From an uncultured Flavobacteriales bacterium (GTDB lineage Bacteria; Bacteroidota; Bacteroidia; Flavobacteriales_D; Parvicellaceae): DNA of 64,000 nt. The translations under genes and the position numbers were made by a program. The stretch's first letter is position 1, and the number at the start of each line of letters is the position of its first letter. The stretch spans positions 1 to 64,000 of the forward strand of contig CALSPA010000023.1 of the NCBI GenBank assembly GCA_943788115.1, written 5' to 3'. Shown one piece after another: positions 1-9,439 of this stretch. The notes below the pieces were generated by a model, which saw only the letters and a list, made by a program, of their open reading frames with translations, did not search any database and was not told the origin of the DNA.

Positions 1-2
1 GA

Positions 3-200
3 AGTTCGCTAAAAATCTGTTTAGTTGCAGAAGGAATAGCTGATGTGTATCCTCGTTTTGCTCCTACGATGGAATGGGATACTGCAGCAGGACACGCAAT
101 TGTAAAGCATGCTGGGAAAAAGCTAATTGATTATAAAACAAAAAAAGAAATGATATATAACAGAAAGAATTTATTAAATAACTGGTTCATTGTTTCCTAA
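3..200 (+). CDS. cysQ: 3'(2'),5'-bisphosphate nucleotidase CysQ, C-terminal end
   Basis: This is the last 65 codons of a gene entering from the left edge, ending at TAA 198-200. The translation carries the C-terminal signature of the inositol-monophosphatase superfamily, EWDTAAGHAIV, preceded by a CLVAEG-ADVYPRF stretch typical of CysQ rather than of general inositol monophosphatases. CysQ hydrolyses 3'-phosphoadenosine 5'-phosphate to AMP, clearing a by-product of sulfate assimilation and sulfation. The metal-binding WDxAA residues are present; the rest of the catalytic domain lies outside the window. gmd follows after 12 bases, so the two may be cotranscribed. The family call is firm; the distinction between CysQ and other family members rests on this short piece only. 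Confidence 0.85.
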   Translation, partial: SSLKICLVAEGIADVYPRFAPTMEWDTAAGHAIVKHAGKKLIDYKTKKEMIYNRKNLLNNWFIVS

Positions 201-212
201 TTAACAAATCAA

Positions 213-1300
213 ATGAATAAAATTGCTTTAATAACAGGAATAACAGGTCAAGATGGTGCTTATTTAGCAGAGTTTTTATTAAAAAAGAATTACATCGTCC
301 ATGGAATTAAAAGAAGAGCTTCATCTTTGAATACGGAAAGAATTGATCATTTATATGTTGATTTACATAATGCTGATGCTCGTTTGCATTTGCATTATGG
401 TGATTTGACAGATGCAACAAATTTGATTCGAATAATCCAGGAAGTTCAACCAGACGAAATATATAATTTAGCAGCTCAGTCGCATGTTAAAGTCTCTTTT
501 GACTCACCTGAGTATACAGCAAATACAGATGCTTTAGGTACCTTAGAATATTAGAGGCCATTCGTATTTTAAACATGGTGGATAAGGTGAAATTTTATCA
601 GGCATCAACTTCGGAACTTTATGGTATTGCCCAAGAAGTTCCACAAAGTGAAACTACTCCTTTCTATCCAAGAAGTCCTTATGGAGTAGCGAAATTGTAT
701 GCTTATTGGATTGTAAGAAATTATAGGGAAGCATACAACATGTTTGCTTGTAACGGTATATTGTTTAATCATGAAAGCCCAATTAGAGGAGAAACGTTTG
801 TTACTCGAAAAATCACTAGAGCTGTAGCAAGAATATCCTTGGGCATGCAGGAGAAAATATACATTGGAAATTTAGATGCAAAAAGAGATTGGGGACATGC
901 TAAAGATTATATTGAAGGGATGTGGCTAATGTTACAACAAGATAAACCTGATGATTTTGTTCTTGCTACTGGAAAAACAAATACAGTAAGACATTTTTGT
1001 GAATTGGCATTTAATGAAATAGGAATTAAATTAGTTTGGAAAGGAAGTGGCTCTAATGAAAAGGGCTTAAATGCAGAAAACGGATCAACATTAATTGAAG
1101 TTGATGAAAATTATTACCGACCTACAGAAGTAGATTTGTTAATTGGAGATCCATCAAAAGCGAATGAAATTCTCGGATGGAAACACAAATATGATTTAAA
1201 AAAAATGGTAATAGAAATGGTTAAGTCAGACGTTAAACTTTTTGAAAAAGAAGAGTTTTTAAAAAGTAATGGATTTGAAATTAATAACTACTTTGATTGA
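213..1300 (+). CDS. gmd: GDP-mannose 4,6-dehydratase, interrupted by a one-base frameshift
   Basis: Gmd converts GDP-mannose to GDP-4-keto-6-deoxymannose, the first step towards GDP-L-fucose. The N-terminal part (213-554) has the NAD(P)-binding [10 protein letters not shown] motif. The second part (in frame from about 542) has the STSELYG active-site segment and the YGVAKLYA motif with catalytic Tyr and Lys. The reading frame breaks near 540-543: after Asp-Ala-Leu-Gly-Thr the expected Leu-Arg-Ile-Leu-Glu-Ala continues one frame over, consistent with a single missing base in GGTACCTTAGA. Joined, the protein is about 362 residues, normal for Gmd (about 345-370). The TGA overlaps the fcl ATG by one base (TGATG). 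The break is probably a sequence error, but a real inactivating mutation cannot be excluded. Confidence 0.9.
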
Positions 1301-2238
1301 TGAATTTTTCCGATAAAATATATATTGCTGGTCATAATGGAATGGTTGGTTCTGCTATTAAAAGAAAACTTCAAAATCTCGGATATACAAATTTTATAGA
1401 TGTTTCGTCAAAAGAATTAGATTTAAGAAATCAACAAAAAGTTGATGATTTTTTCAAGCGCCATCTTCCAGATTATGTTTTTTTGGCAGCAGCAAAAGTT
1501 GGAGGAATATTTGCGAACAATAACTTTAAAGGAGACTTTATTTATGATAACTTAATGATTCAAAATAATATTATTAATTCTGCACATCATTACAAAGTCA
1601 AAAAATTACTTTTTCTTGGGTCTTCGTGTATATATCCTAAATATGCTAATCAACCAATAAACGAATCTGAATTATTAGATGGGAAATTAGAGCCAACAAA
1701 TGAACCCTATGCAATAGCTAAAATTGCTGGGATTAAAATGTGTCAATCATACAGAGATCAATTTGGAGCTAATTTTATTTGTGTTATGCCTACCAATTTA
1801 TATGGTCCTAATGATAATTATGATCATAAGTCTTCACATGTTTTACCGGCTTTGATAAGGAAATTTCATGAGGCAAAAATTTCAAATTCAAGTCGTGCTG
1901 AGGTTTGGGGGTCTGGGAATCCTAAAAGAGAGTTTCTTCATGTAGATGATTTAGCAGCAGCTTGTGTTTTTCTGATGAAAAAATATAACGAAAAGGAAAT
2001 TGTAAATATCGGCACAGGTTTAGATATCTCAATTAAAGAATTAGCTTTACTTATTAAATCTACTGTTGGTTTTAATGGGGAGATTTATTTTGACAAAGAA
2101 AAGCCAGATGGAACACCAAGAAAGCTATTAGATGTTTCTAAACTAAATAATTTAGGTTGGAAACATAAGATAAATCTGGCCGAGGGAGTTGAAAGTGTAT
2201 ATGAAGATTATAAAGAAAAATATTCACTACAAGAATAA
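1300..2238 (+). CDS. fcl: GDP-L-fucose synthase
   Basis: Fcl (WcaG) is the bifunctional epimerase/reductase that turns the Gmd product into GDP-L-fucose for fucosylated surface glycans. The protein is an extended short-chain dehydrogenase of 312 residues, the usual length. It has the N-terminal [10 protein letters not shown] nucleotide-binding motif, the GSSCIYP segment and the YAIAKIAG motif with catalytic Tyr and Lys. I place the start at ATG 1300, which overlaps the gmd stop; a TTG three bases upstream is also in frame. The coupling to gmd and the nearby WecA-like and RemB/Wzi-like genes point to a polysaccharide biosynthesis and export locus. Confidence 0.95.
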   Translation: MNFSDKIYIAGHNGMVGSAIKRKLQNLGYTNFIDVSSKELDLRNQQKVDDFFKRHLPDYVFLAAAKVGGIFANNNFKGDFIYDNLMIQNNIINSAHHYKVKKLLFLGSSCIYPKYANQPINESELLDGKLEPTNEPYAIAKIAGIKMCQSYRDQFGANFICVMPTNLYGPNDNYDHKSSHVLPALIRKFHEAKISNSSRAEVWGSGNPKREFLHVDDLAAACVFLMKKYNEKEIVNIGTGLDISIKELALLIKSTVGFNGEIYFDKEKPDGTPRKLLDVSKLNNLGWKHKINLAEGVESVYEDYKEKYSLQE

Positions 2239-3766
2239 TAATCAGATAATTTATCGATTTATAATTCTTGTTCATGCATTCTGTATAAGCAGCTCTTTGT
2301 TGTCTCAAAATAAGATTTTTTATCAAGAGTTTAATTTTCTACAACGCTTATCCGCTAAAACAACTCACAGTACATTAAGGCCTTACAATGAACAATTTAA
2401 TCAATTGTCTTTTAAAGATTATTATATAGATAGTTCATTGAATCAATCCAAGCTTTATGGTTTTATATTTAAAAAAAGTGTTTTAGATATTGTTGATAAA
2501 GATGTTCACTTACAGGTAGATCCTTTATTTAATTTTTCCTTTGGAAATCAAAATAGTAATGGTTTATATAGATATTATACCAATACAAGAGGGTTTCGTG
2601 TACTTGGTGATTTAGGGGATAAGGTATCTTTTGGAACTAGAGTCTATGAAAACCAAATGAATTATCCGGATTACTTGGATGAAGTTGCTGATCTCAGAGG
2701 TGTTGCTATTGGTATAGGTCGTTCAAAGCCATTTAAAACTTACGGGCATGATGCTGCAATTGCTTCAGGTTATGTATCTTTTTCTCCAGTCAAAGATGCA
2801 AATTTACAATTTGGACATGGCAGACATTTCTTTGGAAATGGTTATAGGTCACTGCTGCTTAGTGATTACGCTCCAGACTACCCTTACTTTTCTGGACAAT
2901 ATAAATTTCTTGATGGAAAAATTGCCTATAAGCATATTTCAGCTTGGATGCATTCTTTGGAAAGAAGTCTCTTTTCAACAATAACAGCAGAAGCGTTATT
3001 TAAGCAAAAAGCAACTTCTATAAATATGCTTTCCTTTAACCTAAATAAACAAATTGAATTTAGTTTTTTCGAAGGGGTTGTTCATAAATCATATGTTGAT
3101 TCAATTGGAAAGGTAAATCCAGATGTTTCTTTTTACCTTCCTATTTTTGGAAGCTCTCAATTAATTAACAAGCAGGAATCAGGTATTAATAGAGTTTACG
3201 GAGCTTCATTATCTACAATATTTAAAGATGAATTGGTATTTTACGGACAAACAATGTTTCATGATCAATCCAATTGGGGCTTTCAGTCAGGACTTAAGTG
3301 GTTGAATCCATTAAAGTCTGTTAATAGCTATATTTTAGTAGAATACAACTATGTGAAACCTTTCTCTTATACAGTTGATAGCTTAAGAACCATACAATCT
3401 TACACCCATAATGGTCATGAGTTAGCTCATCCTTTAGGAAGTGGTTTTTCTGAATTAGTATTAAAAACACATTTTGAATATAAAAAATTCCTGTTTAATC
3501 TTCAACTTTCAAGAATTGTTAAAGAACATGTAATTAACTCTGATTTAGGAAATAATATCTTTAAACCAACATACTCAACAATTCCAACAACGTTAGTCAA
3601 CGAAAAGATTTTTTATTCATACATTGAATTGGGGTATTTGTTAAATGTGCAAACTCAGATGAAATTGTTTGTGAACTTTTTTAATCGTAAAACAGAGGGT
3701 TCAGCTGAGAGATATTTCACATTTGGTTTTAGAACCAATTTAATTAATAATTATTTTGATCAATAA
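2201..3766 (+). CDS. RemB/Wzi-like outer-membrane beta-barrel protein (copy 1)
   Basis: A protein of about 521 residues that starts with a basic stretch and a hydrophobic signal segment (about residues 20-36), then predominantly beta-type sequence. The block [19 protein letters not shown] near residue 210 is characteristic of proteins annotated as Wzi-type capsule assembly proteins or gliding-motility protein RemB in Bacteroidota. The likely role is an outer-membrane barrel that binds or positions surface polysaccharide. The ATG at 2201 is preferred because it gives a good export signal; it overlaps fcl by 38 bases. A paralogue lies at 4875, on the other side of the WecA-like gene. The family assignment is good; whether it acts in gliding, capsule attachment or both cannot be read from the sequence. 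Confidence 0.7.
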   Translation: MKIIKKNIHYKNNNQIIYRFIILVHAFCISSSLLSQNKIFYQEFNFLQRLSAKTTHSTLRPYNEQFNQLSFKDYYIDSSLNQSKLYGFIFKKSVLDIVDKDVHLQVDPLFNFSFGNQNSNGLYRYYTNTRGFRVLGDLGDKVSFGTRVYENQMNYPDYLDEVADLRGVAIGIGRSKPFKTYGHDAAIASGYVSFSPVKDANLQFGHGRHFFGNGYRSLLLSDYAPDYPYFSGQYKFLDGKIAYKHISAWMHSLERSLFSTITAEALFKQKATSINMLSFNLNKQIEFSFFEGVVHKSYVDSIGKVNPDVSFYLPIFGSSQLINKQESGINRVYGASLSTIFKDELVFYGQTMFHDQSNWGFQSGLKWLNPLKSVNSYILVEYNYVKPFSYTVDSLRTIQSYTHNGHELAHPLGSGFSELVLKTHFEYKKFLFNLQLSRIVKEHVINSDLGNNIFKPTYSTIPTTLVNEKIFYSYIELGYLLNVQTQMKLFVNFFNRKTEGSAERYFTFGFRTNLINNYFDQ

Positions 3767-3777
3767 ATTAAGATAAC

Positions 3778-4872
3778 ATGACAGGAAGTGTAATTCTATT
3801 ACTTGGATTTGTAAGTTCTTTTGCCGTTGTTTTTTTAGCAACACCTTCTTTAATTAAAGTGGCAAAGCTCAAACATTTAGTAGATGAACCGAAAGAGAAA
3901 CGTAAAATGCACGGGTGGAGTATTCCAACAATCGGTGGCATTGTTATTTTTGGTTCTATACTTTTTTCTTATTCTTTATGGTTTCCTGAAAAATACAGCC
4001 ATATTCCTCAAATGCTTTCCAATTTTAAAGCTTTGATTGCGTGTTTAATAATTTTATTTTTTGTTGGAATTAAAGACGATATAATTGGAACTGCACCTGC
4101 GAAAAAATTAATTGCACATTTTGTTGTAGGGTTTATTCTAGTCATTATGGCAGACATAAGAATTTTTGAAATGCAGGGAATTTTTGGTGTTAATGAAGAA
4201 TTAGATTTGTGGCAGAGTTACCTGTTGTCGTTTTTTGTATACATAGTAATAATTAATGCAATTAACTTAATCGATGGCCTTGATGGACTGGCTGCAGGAA
4301 TAGGATTAATAGCAGCAATTGCTTTTGGGTTAATTTTTTATTATGCAGGAAACATTCCTCTTTCATTATTGTCTTATGTTTTAGCTGGATCTCTATTTGG
4401 CTTTTTAATTTTTAATTTTTCTCCTGCAAGAATTTTCATGGGTGATTCGGGGTCTTTATTAATCGGAGTTATTCTTTGTGTTTTAGCAATAAATTGCATT
4501 AGCCAAGATTATTCCAACTCACCAGAATGGCTAATTGTAATTAACAAACCTGTATTAGCTATGTCAGTTCTCGTTTACCCCTTAATTGATACAATAAGAG
4601 TTTTTAGTCTTCGAATTTTGAGAGGGAAGTCGCCTTTGCTTGCTGATAAAAACCACATACATCATCATCTTTCTAAACTGGGGCTAAGTCATACTTATTC
4701 TGTTTTTATACTCTACTTTTATACTTTAATTATTATAGCCTTACAGTTTTTATTCCAGCTTTATTTTAATATTGAAGATCCAACGTTAATATTTTCTTTA
4801 CAATTAGGAAGTTCAATGTTAATAATAGCTATCATTTTCTTTTTTAAAAAAAATAAAACACAAGCATTATAA
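3778..4872 (+). CDS. WecA/MraY-family undecaprenyl-phosphate sugar-1-phosphate transferase
   Basis: A polytopic inner-membrane enzyme of 364 residues that transfers a sugar 1-phosphate (GlcNAc-1-P in characterised WecA/TagO) from a UDP-sugar to undecaprenyl phosphate, starting polymer synthesis. Visible family motifs are DEPKEKRKMH (residues 36-45), the Mg-binding DD at 100-101, NLIDGLDG (163-170), FMGDSGS (220-226) and the carboxy-proximal HIHHHL near 294. The HIHHHL element and absence of MraY-specific features favour WecA/TagO over MraY. It is flanked by the two RemB/Wzi-like genes and follows gmd-fcl, so it probably initiates the surface glycan made from this locus. The sugar substrate is inferred. 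Confidence 0.9.
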   Translation: MTGSVILLLGFVSSFAVVFLATPSLIKVAKLKHLVDEPKEKRKMHGWSIPTIGGIVIFGSILFSYSLWFPEKYSHIPQMLSNFKALIACLIILFFVGIKDDIIGTAPAKKLIAHFVVGFILVIMADIRIFEMQGIFGVNEELDLWQSYLLSFFVYIVIINAINLIDGLDGLAAGIGLIAAIAFGLIFYYAGNIPLSLLSYVLAGSLFGFLIFNFSPARIFMGDSGSLLIGVILCVLAINCISQDYSNSPEWLIVINKPVLAMSVLVYPLIDTIRVFSLRILRGKSPLLADKNHIHHHLSKLGLSHTYSVFILYFYTLIIIALQFLFQLYFNIEDPTLIFSLQLGSSMLIIAIIFFFKKNKTQAL

Positions 4873-4874
4873 CG

Positions 4875-6392
4875 TTGGTTAAATTAATTTTAAATATTGT
4901 TTTTTTAATTCTTGTGTTTTCTATTAATGCACAACATTATTTTTATGGAGATAATCAAAGAGTTTTTCAATTAGAATCTTCTTTATATCAATCAGATAGT
5001 AACAAACACTCTGTTATTAAACCATATAACTTTAAAACTTCTAGAAATCAGTCTTTTAAAGATAGCTCTTTTCATAAAGGGGTATGGATTTATGGTTCAG
5101 ATTTAAACAATAAAAAAGCAATATTTCTTCCTGTTATTGGAGCTAATTATTTTATTTCACCACAAGAAAGTAATGCCAATCTTTCTACTAGTATTGGCGC
5201 TCAGTGTGAATTAAATTTTAATTCTAAAATCTCTTTTTTCTCAAGGTATGTTTTCAGAAGGGGGAGTTTGTCTGATTTTTCTTTAGATAGAACACATAAT
5301 AGGTCAACTGTTCAAGGGTTTGGTCTTTTAAGCGACTCAACAAATGAATTTCAAATTCATCAGTTTGACTTCAATCTATCTGCAATTTTAAATAAGTATA
5401 TTCTGTTTTCTATTGGTAAGGGGAAGAACTTTTTTGGTGACGGTTACAGATCTTTACTATTGTCAGATTTTGCACCTTCATATCCTTACATAAAAATAGA
5501 ATCTGAGTTTTGGAAGGTTAAATATGTGAATTTATATTCCATGCATGTAGATAATTATAACGCTCAAGAAAATAAAAAATTCTCTAGTACTCACACATTA
5601 AGTTGGAATATAAACAAAGCGATAAATCTATCTATTTTTGAATCAGTCGTTTGGGCTGCCAAAGATTCTTTGAATCAACGAAATTTTGATATTAACTACT
5701 TAAATCCTATTATTTTTTTTAGACCTGTTGAGTATAGTATTGGTTCTGCTGACAATTCTTTTTTAGGAGCTAATTTAAAACTTAGATTTTTTAAAAAACA
5801 CATTTTTTATGGACAGCTTTTAGTAGATGAATTTTTGTTGAACGAATTGAGGTCTGGAAATGGATGGTGGGCTAATAAATACGGATTTCAATTTGGATAT
5901 AAAGTTTTTGACTTATTTGGAATTAAAGGATTAGGTGCACAAATAGAATACAATGAAGTTCGTCCATTTACTTATTCACATGTTGTTTCTCAACAAAATT
6001 ATGGGCATATGAATCATTCATTAGCTCATCCATATGAAGCTAACTTTAAAGAGCTTTTAATTAGAATGAGGTTCCAGAAAAACAATTTTAATGCTGAAAT
6101 AAATTATGCTTATCAGCGACATGGTGCTAACACTTTTGGTAATTATGGCGGGGATATGTTTTTTAGCTATACCACTAGATTAAATGAGTACGATAATTTT
6201 ACTCTTCAGGGTGATTTAAATGTTGCCAATCACTTTTGTGCTTTAGTTTCGTATCAGTTGATTGCAAAATCAAATACTGCTTTATTTTCTACTGTTGTTT
6301 TTAGAACTAATAGTCATCCTCAAATTAACAACGATTTATTAATTTCATTTGGAGTTAAGTCTAATCTTTGGAACACCTATTTAGATTATTGA
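4875..6392 (+). CDS. RemB/Wzi-like outer-membrane beta-barrel protein (copy 2)
   Basis: A 505-residue paralogue of the gene at 2201. It shares the diagnostic block, here [19 protein letters not shown], and a second shared block with NHSLAHP followed by a Phe-x-Glu-Leu-Leu segment in the C-terminal third. The start is TTG at 4875, two bases after the WecA-like stop; it leads directly into a hydrophobic signal peptide ending in Asn-Ala-Gln, and no ATG gives a better export signal. Probable role as for the first copy: an outer-membrane barrel for surface-polysaccharide attachment or gliding. The gap to the heme O synthase gene is about 50 bases and may hold a new promoter. Confidence 0.7.
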   Translation: MVKLILNIVFLILVFSINAQHYFYGDNQRVFQLESSLYQSDSNKHSVIKPYNFKTSRNQSFKDSSFHKGVWIYGSDLNNKKAIFLPVIGANYFISPQESNANLSTSIGAQCELNFNSKISFFSRYVFRRGSLSDFSLDRTHNRSTVQGFGLLSDSTNEFQIHQFDFNLSAILNKYILFSIGKGKNFFGDGYRSLLLSDFAPSYPYIKIESEFWKVKYVNLYSMHVDNYNAQENKKFSSTHTLSWNINKAINLSIFESVVWAAKDSLNQRNFDINYLNPIIFFRPVEYSIGSADNSFLGANLKLRFFKKHIFYGQLLVDEFLLNELRSGNGWWANKYGFQFGYKVFDLFGIKGLGAQIEYNEVRPFTYSHVVSQQNYGHMNHSLAHPYEANFKELLIRMRFQKNNFNAEINYAYQRHGANTFGNYGGDMFFSYTTRLNEYDNFTLQGDLNVANHFCALVSYQLIAKSNTALFSTVVFRTNSHPQINNDLLISFGVKSNLWNTYLDY

Positions 6393-6441
6393 TAAATAGT
6401 CCTTTAATAACATTAAAAAATAGTAATTTCGCATTCTTAAA

Positions 6442-7329
6442 ATGCAAAAAGATATTAAAGTCCCGGCAAAAAAAATAAGCTTAACTCAAAAGATTAAAAG
6501 CTATGCTGACCTTACTAAACTAAGGCTTTCTTCTTTAGTTGTAATTAGTGCTTTACTTGGTTATTTGATTGCTCCTGGTGAAGCTGATTATCTTCATTTG
6601 ATTTATCTTTTTGTCGGTGGGTTTCTAATTACTGGCTCATCTAATGCATTCAATCAAGTATGGGAAAGAGATTTGGACAAACTTATGAAGAGGACTCAAA
6701 ATAGACCTCTCCCATTGGGTAATTTAAGTGTAGTTGAAAGTCTTGTCTTTGCATCTTTTATTGGTTTTGCTGGTCTGTTTTTACTTTGGCTAGTAAACGA
6801 TGCCTGTGCGATTTTAGGTATTTTAGCTTTAGCACTTTATGTAATCGTCTATACTCCATTAAAGACCATTACTCCTTTTGCTGTTTTTGTTGGTGCTATT
6901 CCAGGCAGTATCCCTCCAATGCTTGGCTATGTTGCTGTTTCAGGTGAATTTGGCCTTGAACCTGGGATTTTATTTTTAATTCAATTTTTCTGGCAATTTC
7001 CTCATTTTTGGGCTATCTGTTGGAAGTTAGATGATGATTATAAATTAGCAGGTTTTAAATTGTTGCCTTCTGGTTTTAGAGATAAAAAAAGTGCTTTTCA
7101 AATCATGCTGTATTCTGGTTTTTTAATTCCAATTACTATGCTGCCTTGGGCTATTAATATGAGTGGAATTTTATCTATGTGTTTTGCCATTGTTGCCAGT
7201 ATTTCAATGCTTACACCAGCTGTTAAGCTTTTTAGAACATTAGAAATGAAATACGCTAAACAAGTCATGTTTCTATCTTTCGTTTATTTACCTTTGGTTT
7301 TGTTTATTTATTACCTAGATAAAATTTAA
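6442..7329 (+). CDS. ctaB: heme O synthase (protoheme IX farnesyltransferase)
   Basis: CtaB/CyoE is an integral membrane prenyltransferase of the UbiA superfamily that adds farnesyl to heme b, giving heme o for terminal oxidases. The 295-residue protein has the conserved NQVWERDLDKLMKRT segment with Asn71, Asp77 and Asp79, followed by Asn-Arg-Pro-Leu-Pro, and later YTPLKTITPF and the Gly-Ala-Ile-Pro-Gly loop. Length and about nine hydrophobic helices fit the family. It heads the cytochrome oxidase cluster, with the subunit III gene only five bases downstream. Confidence 0.95.
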   Translation: MQKDIKVPAKKISLTQKIKSYADLTKLRLSSLVVISALLGYLIAPGEADYLHLIYLFVGGFLITGSSNAFNQVWERDLDKLMKRTQNRPLPLGNLSVVESLVFASFIGFAGLFLLWLVNDACAILGILALALYVIVYTPLKTITPFAVFVGAIPGSIPPMLGYVAVSGEFGLEPGILFLIQFFWQFPHFWAICWKLDDDYKLAGFKLLPSGFRDKKSAFQIMLYSGFLIPITMLPWAINMSGILSMCFAIVASISMLTPAVKLFRTLEMKYAKQVMFLSFVYLPLVLFIYYLDKI

Positions 7330-7334
7330 TTTTC

Positions 7335-8588
7335 ATGAATAAAAATGATGAATCAGCTAATCAAAAAGCTTCAAAGATTAATGTATATTCAAGTCTAGTT
7401 TACGTTGGAATAATTTCTAGTATTATGTTGTTTGCTGGCTTAAGCAGTGCAGTACTAGTAAGAAAAATGGACAAATTTTGGGTGAACATTCATTTGCCTA
7501 ATTATTTTCTGTTTAGCACATTAATTATTGTAATAAGCAGTTTGACATTGTATTTTGCTTTTAAAGCTGCAAAAAAAGGGAATTTAAAACGTTTAAAAAT
7601 TCTACTTTTAAGTACTTTGTTTTTAGGGTTTTCTTTTTGTGTTTTTCAATATTTTGGTTGGAAAAAATATTATAATAATGGAAACGCAGTAAAATCATTT
7701 ATTACTTACGTTTATGGTCAATACGGCCAGTCCTACTATATTTCTAAAGGTAACAATCAAATAATTTATAATGGAGATAATTATGAAATAAATGGTGCGC
7801 CACTTACACCTTCCCAAGTTCTAGAGATCAGAGATTTTGCACATCAATTTTGTGGAGATGATTTTGGTTATAGATCAAAGAAAATTAATGTTGTTGACTA
7901 TGAAAACCCTTATTCAATTTACTCAGCTAAAGACAATTTAATTGTTGAAATTATTGAAGGATACCCATATAAAAATGGAGTGAAATTGTCAGAAAGTGAA
8001 GGTGATGAGCTGTTTAAGTTTGCTTTTGGTGTTTATCAAAATAAACCATTTTTCATGTTGGAGGGTGATTATGGAAAAGATTTTTCAGTCTCATTAAATG
8101 GTGAAAACTTAGAGTATAATAAAAAGAAACTTTATTTTCCATCGAGAGTATTAGACGATCAACAAAAAAAAGCGATTAACGAACTTGTTTATCAAGGTGG
8201 TAAAGAATTTGAAATAAAAAACGGGCTTATTTATTTTGAAGATTCAGTAGTCTCTAATTTTGAAACCTACTTGTTGTTAAATAATGGAATTGAGATTGAG
8301 ATTGAAAATGATAAATGGACTCAATTAAAACAAGAATTGAATAGCACACAGTATGGTGAATTTTTTCAAACAACAAATGTCTCGAGCAGTTTTGTTTGGG
8401 TTTTAACAGGAATGCATTTTCTTCATATTTGCCTAGGCCTTTTAGTCTTATTCATTATATTTTTTAGAGCTATAAACAATAAATACAATAAAAAAAATCA
8501 GGCAGGATTAAAAGCAGGAAGTATTTTTTGGCACTTTGTTGGGCTTTTATGGGTGTATTTATATGTATTTCTTGAATATATTAATTAA
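7335..8588 (+). CDS. cytochrome c oxidase subunit III-like protein with a large inserted domain
   Basis: A 417-residue protein whose ends match the short five-helix form of heme-copper oxidase subunit III. Helices are visible at about residues 18-41, 57-78 and 88-108, then at 353-379 and 396-415; the last two contain the family-typical GMHFLHICLGL and FWHFVGLLWVYLYVF. Between helix 3 and helix 4, where relatives have a loop of a few tens of residues, there is a hydrophilic insert of roughly 200-240 residues (about 112-350). By the known topology of subunit III the insert should face the periplasm. The gene lies between ctaB and a second, ordinary subunit III gene, the order expected in Bacteroidota. 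The core assignment is strong; the role of the insert is unknown. Confidence 0.8.
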   Translation: MNKNDESANQKASKINVYSSLVYVGIISSIMLFAGLSSAVLVRKMDKFWVNIHLPNYFLFSTLIIVISSLTLYFAFKAAKKGNLKRLKILLLSTLFLGFSFCVFQYFGWKKYYNNGNAVKSFITYVYGQYGQSYYISKGNNQIIYNGDNYEINGAPLTPSQVLEIRDFAHQFCGDDFGYRSKKINVVDYENPYSIYSAKDNLIVEIIEGYPYKNGVKLSESEGDELFKFAFGVYQNKPFFMLEGDYGKDFSVSLNGENLEYNKKKLYFPSRVLDDQQKKAINELVYQGGKEFEIKNGLIYFEDSVVSNFETYLLLNNGIEIEIENDKWTQLKQELNSTQYGEFFQTTNVSSSFVWVLTGMHFLHICLGLLVLFIIFFRAINNKYNKKNQAGLKAGSIFWHFVGLLWVYLYVFLEYIN

Positions 8589-8612
8589 ACTTGTACTCGA
8601 AAATAAATCATT

Positions 8613-9428
8613 ATGGGGCAACATTCTGAAAATATAAGTAAATCTAAACTTTGGGGAGGTGGTGGTTCACCTTTTAGAATATCTTACGGAAAGCAATGGA
8701 TGTGGATGTTTTTAGTTTCAGATGCATTAACTTTTGGTTCACTATTAACTGCTTATGGTTTTGCTAGACATTCTGCAGACTCTTGGCCTATTGGAGAAGA
8801 AACTTTCAATGCCATGCCATTTCTTGGTAATGGATATCCTCTTCTTTATGTAGCATTAATGACCTTTATTCTTATTGTTAGTTCTGTAACAATGGTTCTT
8901 GCTGTTGAAGCTGGTCATAGAAAAGATAAAAAAGGAGTTGCTAAATGGTTGTTACTAACTGTTGTTGGTGGTGTTTTCTTTGTTAGCTCCCAAGCATGGG
9001 AGTGGTATCACTTTATTCATGGAACTCACTATGGAAGTGTTTTAACTGCTGAAGGTTGGGCAGTTGTTGAATATCTTAATGGAGGTAAAGATCTTATTTT
9101 AAAATTTGGAAAAGGAGTAATTGTTGATGGAGCTACTGCTCAATCTTTATTTGATGGAGCTACTGCTACTATGCAGGGGGCTAATCTTATAGAGAATGAA
9201 TATGCACCTGAAGTTCCACAGTATGCAAACTTCTTTTTCTTTATTACTGGTTTTCACGGATTTCACGTTTTCTCTGGTGTTGTTTTTAATTTAATTGTCT
9301 ATATCAATGTTGTTAGAGGTGTTTATGACGAAAGAGGGCATTTTGAAATGGTTGAAAAAGTTGGGTTGTATTGGCACTTTGTCGATTTAGTATGGGTATT
9401 TGTATTTACCTTCTTTTATCTTGTTTAA
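8613..9428 (+). CDS. ctaE: cytochrome c oxidase subunit III
   Basis: This 271-residue membrane protein is the second subunit III in the cluster. Recognisable features are the N-terminal SYGKQWMWMFLVSDALTFG segment, the Gln-Ala-Trp-Glu-Trp helix end, FFITGFHGFHVFSGV and the C-terminal YWHFVDLVWVFVFTFFYL, all typical of COX3. A loop of about 70 residues between the helices near 130 and 205 is common in Bacteroidota versions. It should pack against subunit I of an aa3/caa3-type oxidase whose subunits I and II are encoded elsewhere. It is followed after 11 bases by the subunit IV gene. Confidence 0.93.
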   Translation: MGQHSENISKSKLWGGGGSPFRISYGKQWMWMFLVSDALTFGSLLTAYGFARHSADSWPIGEETFNAMPFLGNGYPLLYVALMTFILIVSSVTMVLAVEAGHRKDKKGVAKWLLLTVVGGVFFVSSQAWEWYHFIHGTHYGSVLTAEGWAVVEYLNGGKDLILKFGKGVIVDGATAQSLFDGATATMQGANLIENEYAPEVPQYANFFFFITGFHGFHVFSGVVFNLIVYINVVRGVYDERGHFEMVEKVGLYWHFVDLVWVFVFTFFYLV

Positions 9429-9439
9429 TAATTTAGATT

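Noticed and set aside
540-560. Programmed ribosomal frameshift in gmd, and similarly at 48667 in purH
   Set aside because: There is no slippery heptamer with a downstream structure, and these families are not known to use recoding. The number of breaks across unrelated genes favours sequence error.
2138-2326. Minus-strand frame of 62 codons over the fcl/RemB-like junction
   Set aside because: It overlaps two real genes and has no recognisable content.
7668-8384. COX3 insertion as an assembly chimera
   Set aside because: The reading frame stays open, codon use matches its neighbours, and the helices on both sides are in the right order for one protein. Read mapping is still needed, so it is kept as a finding.
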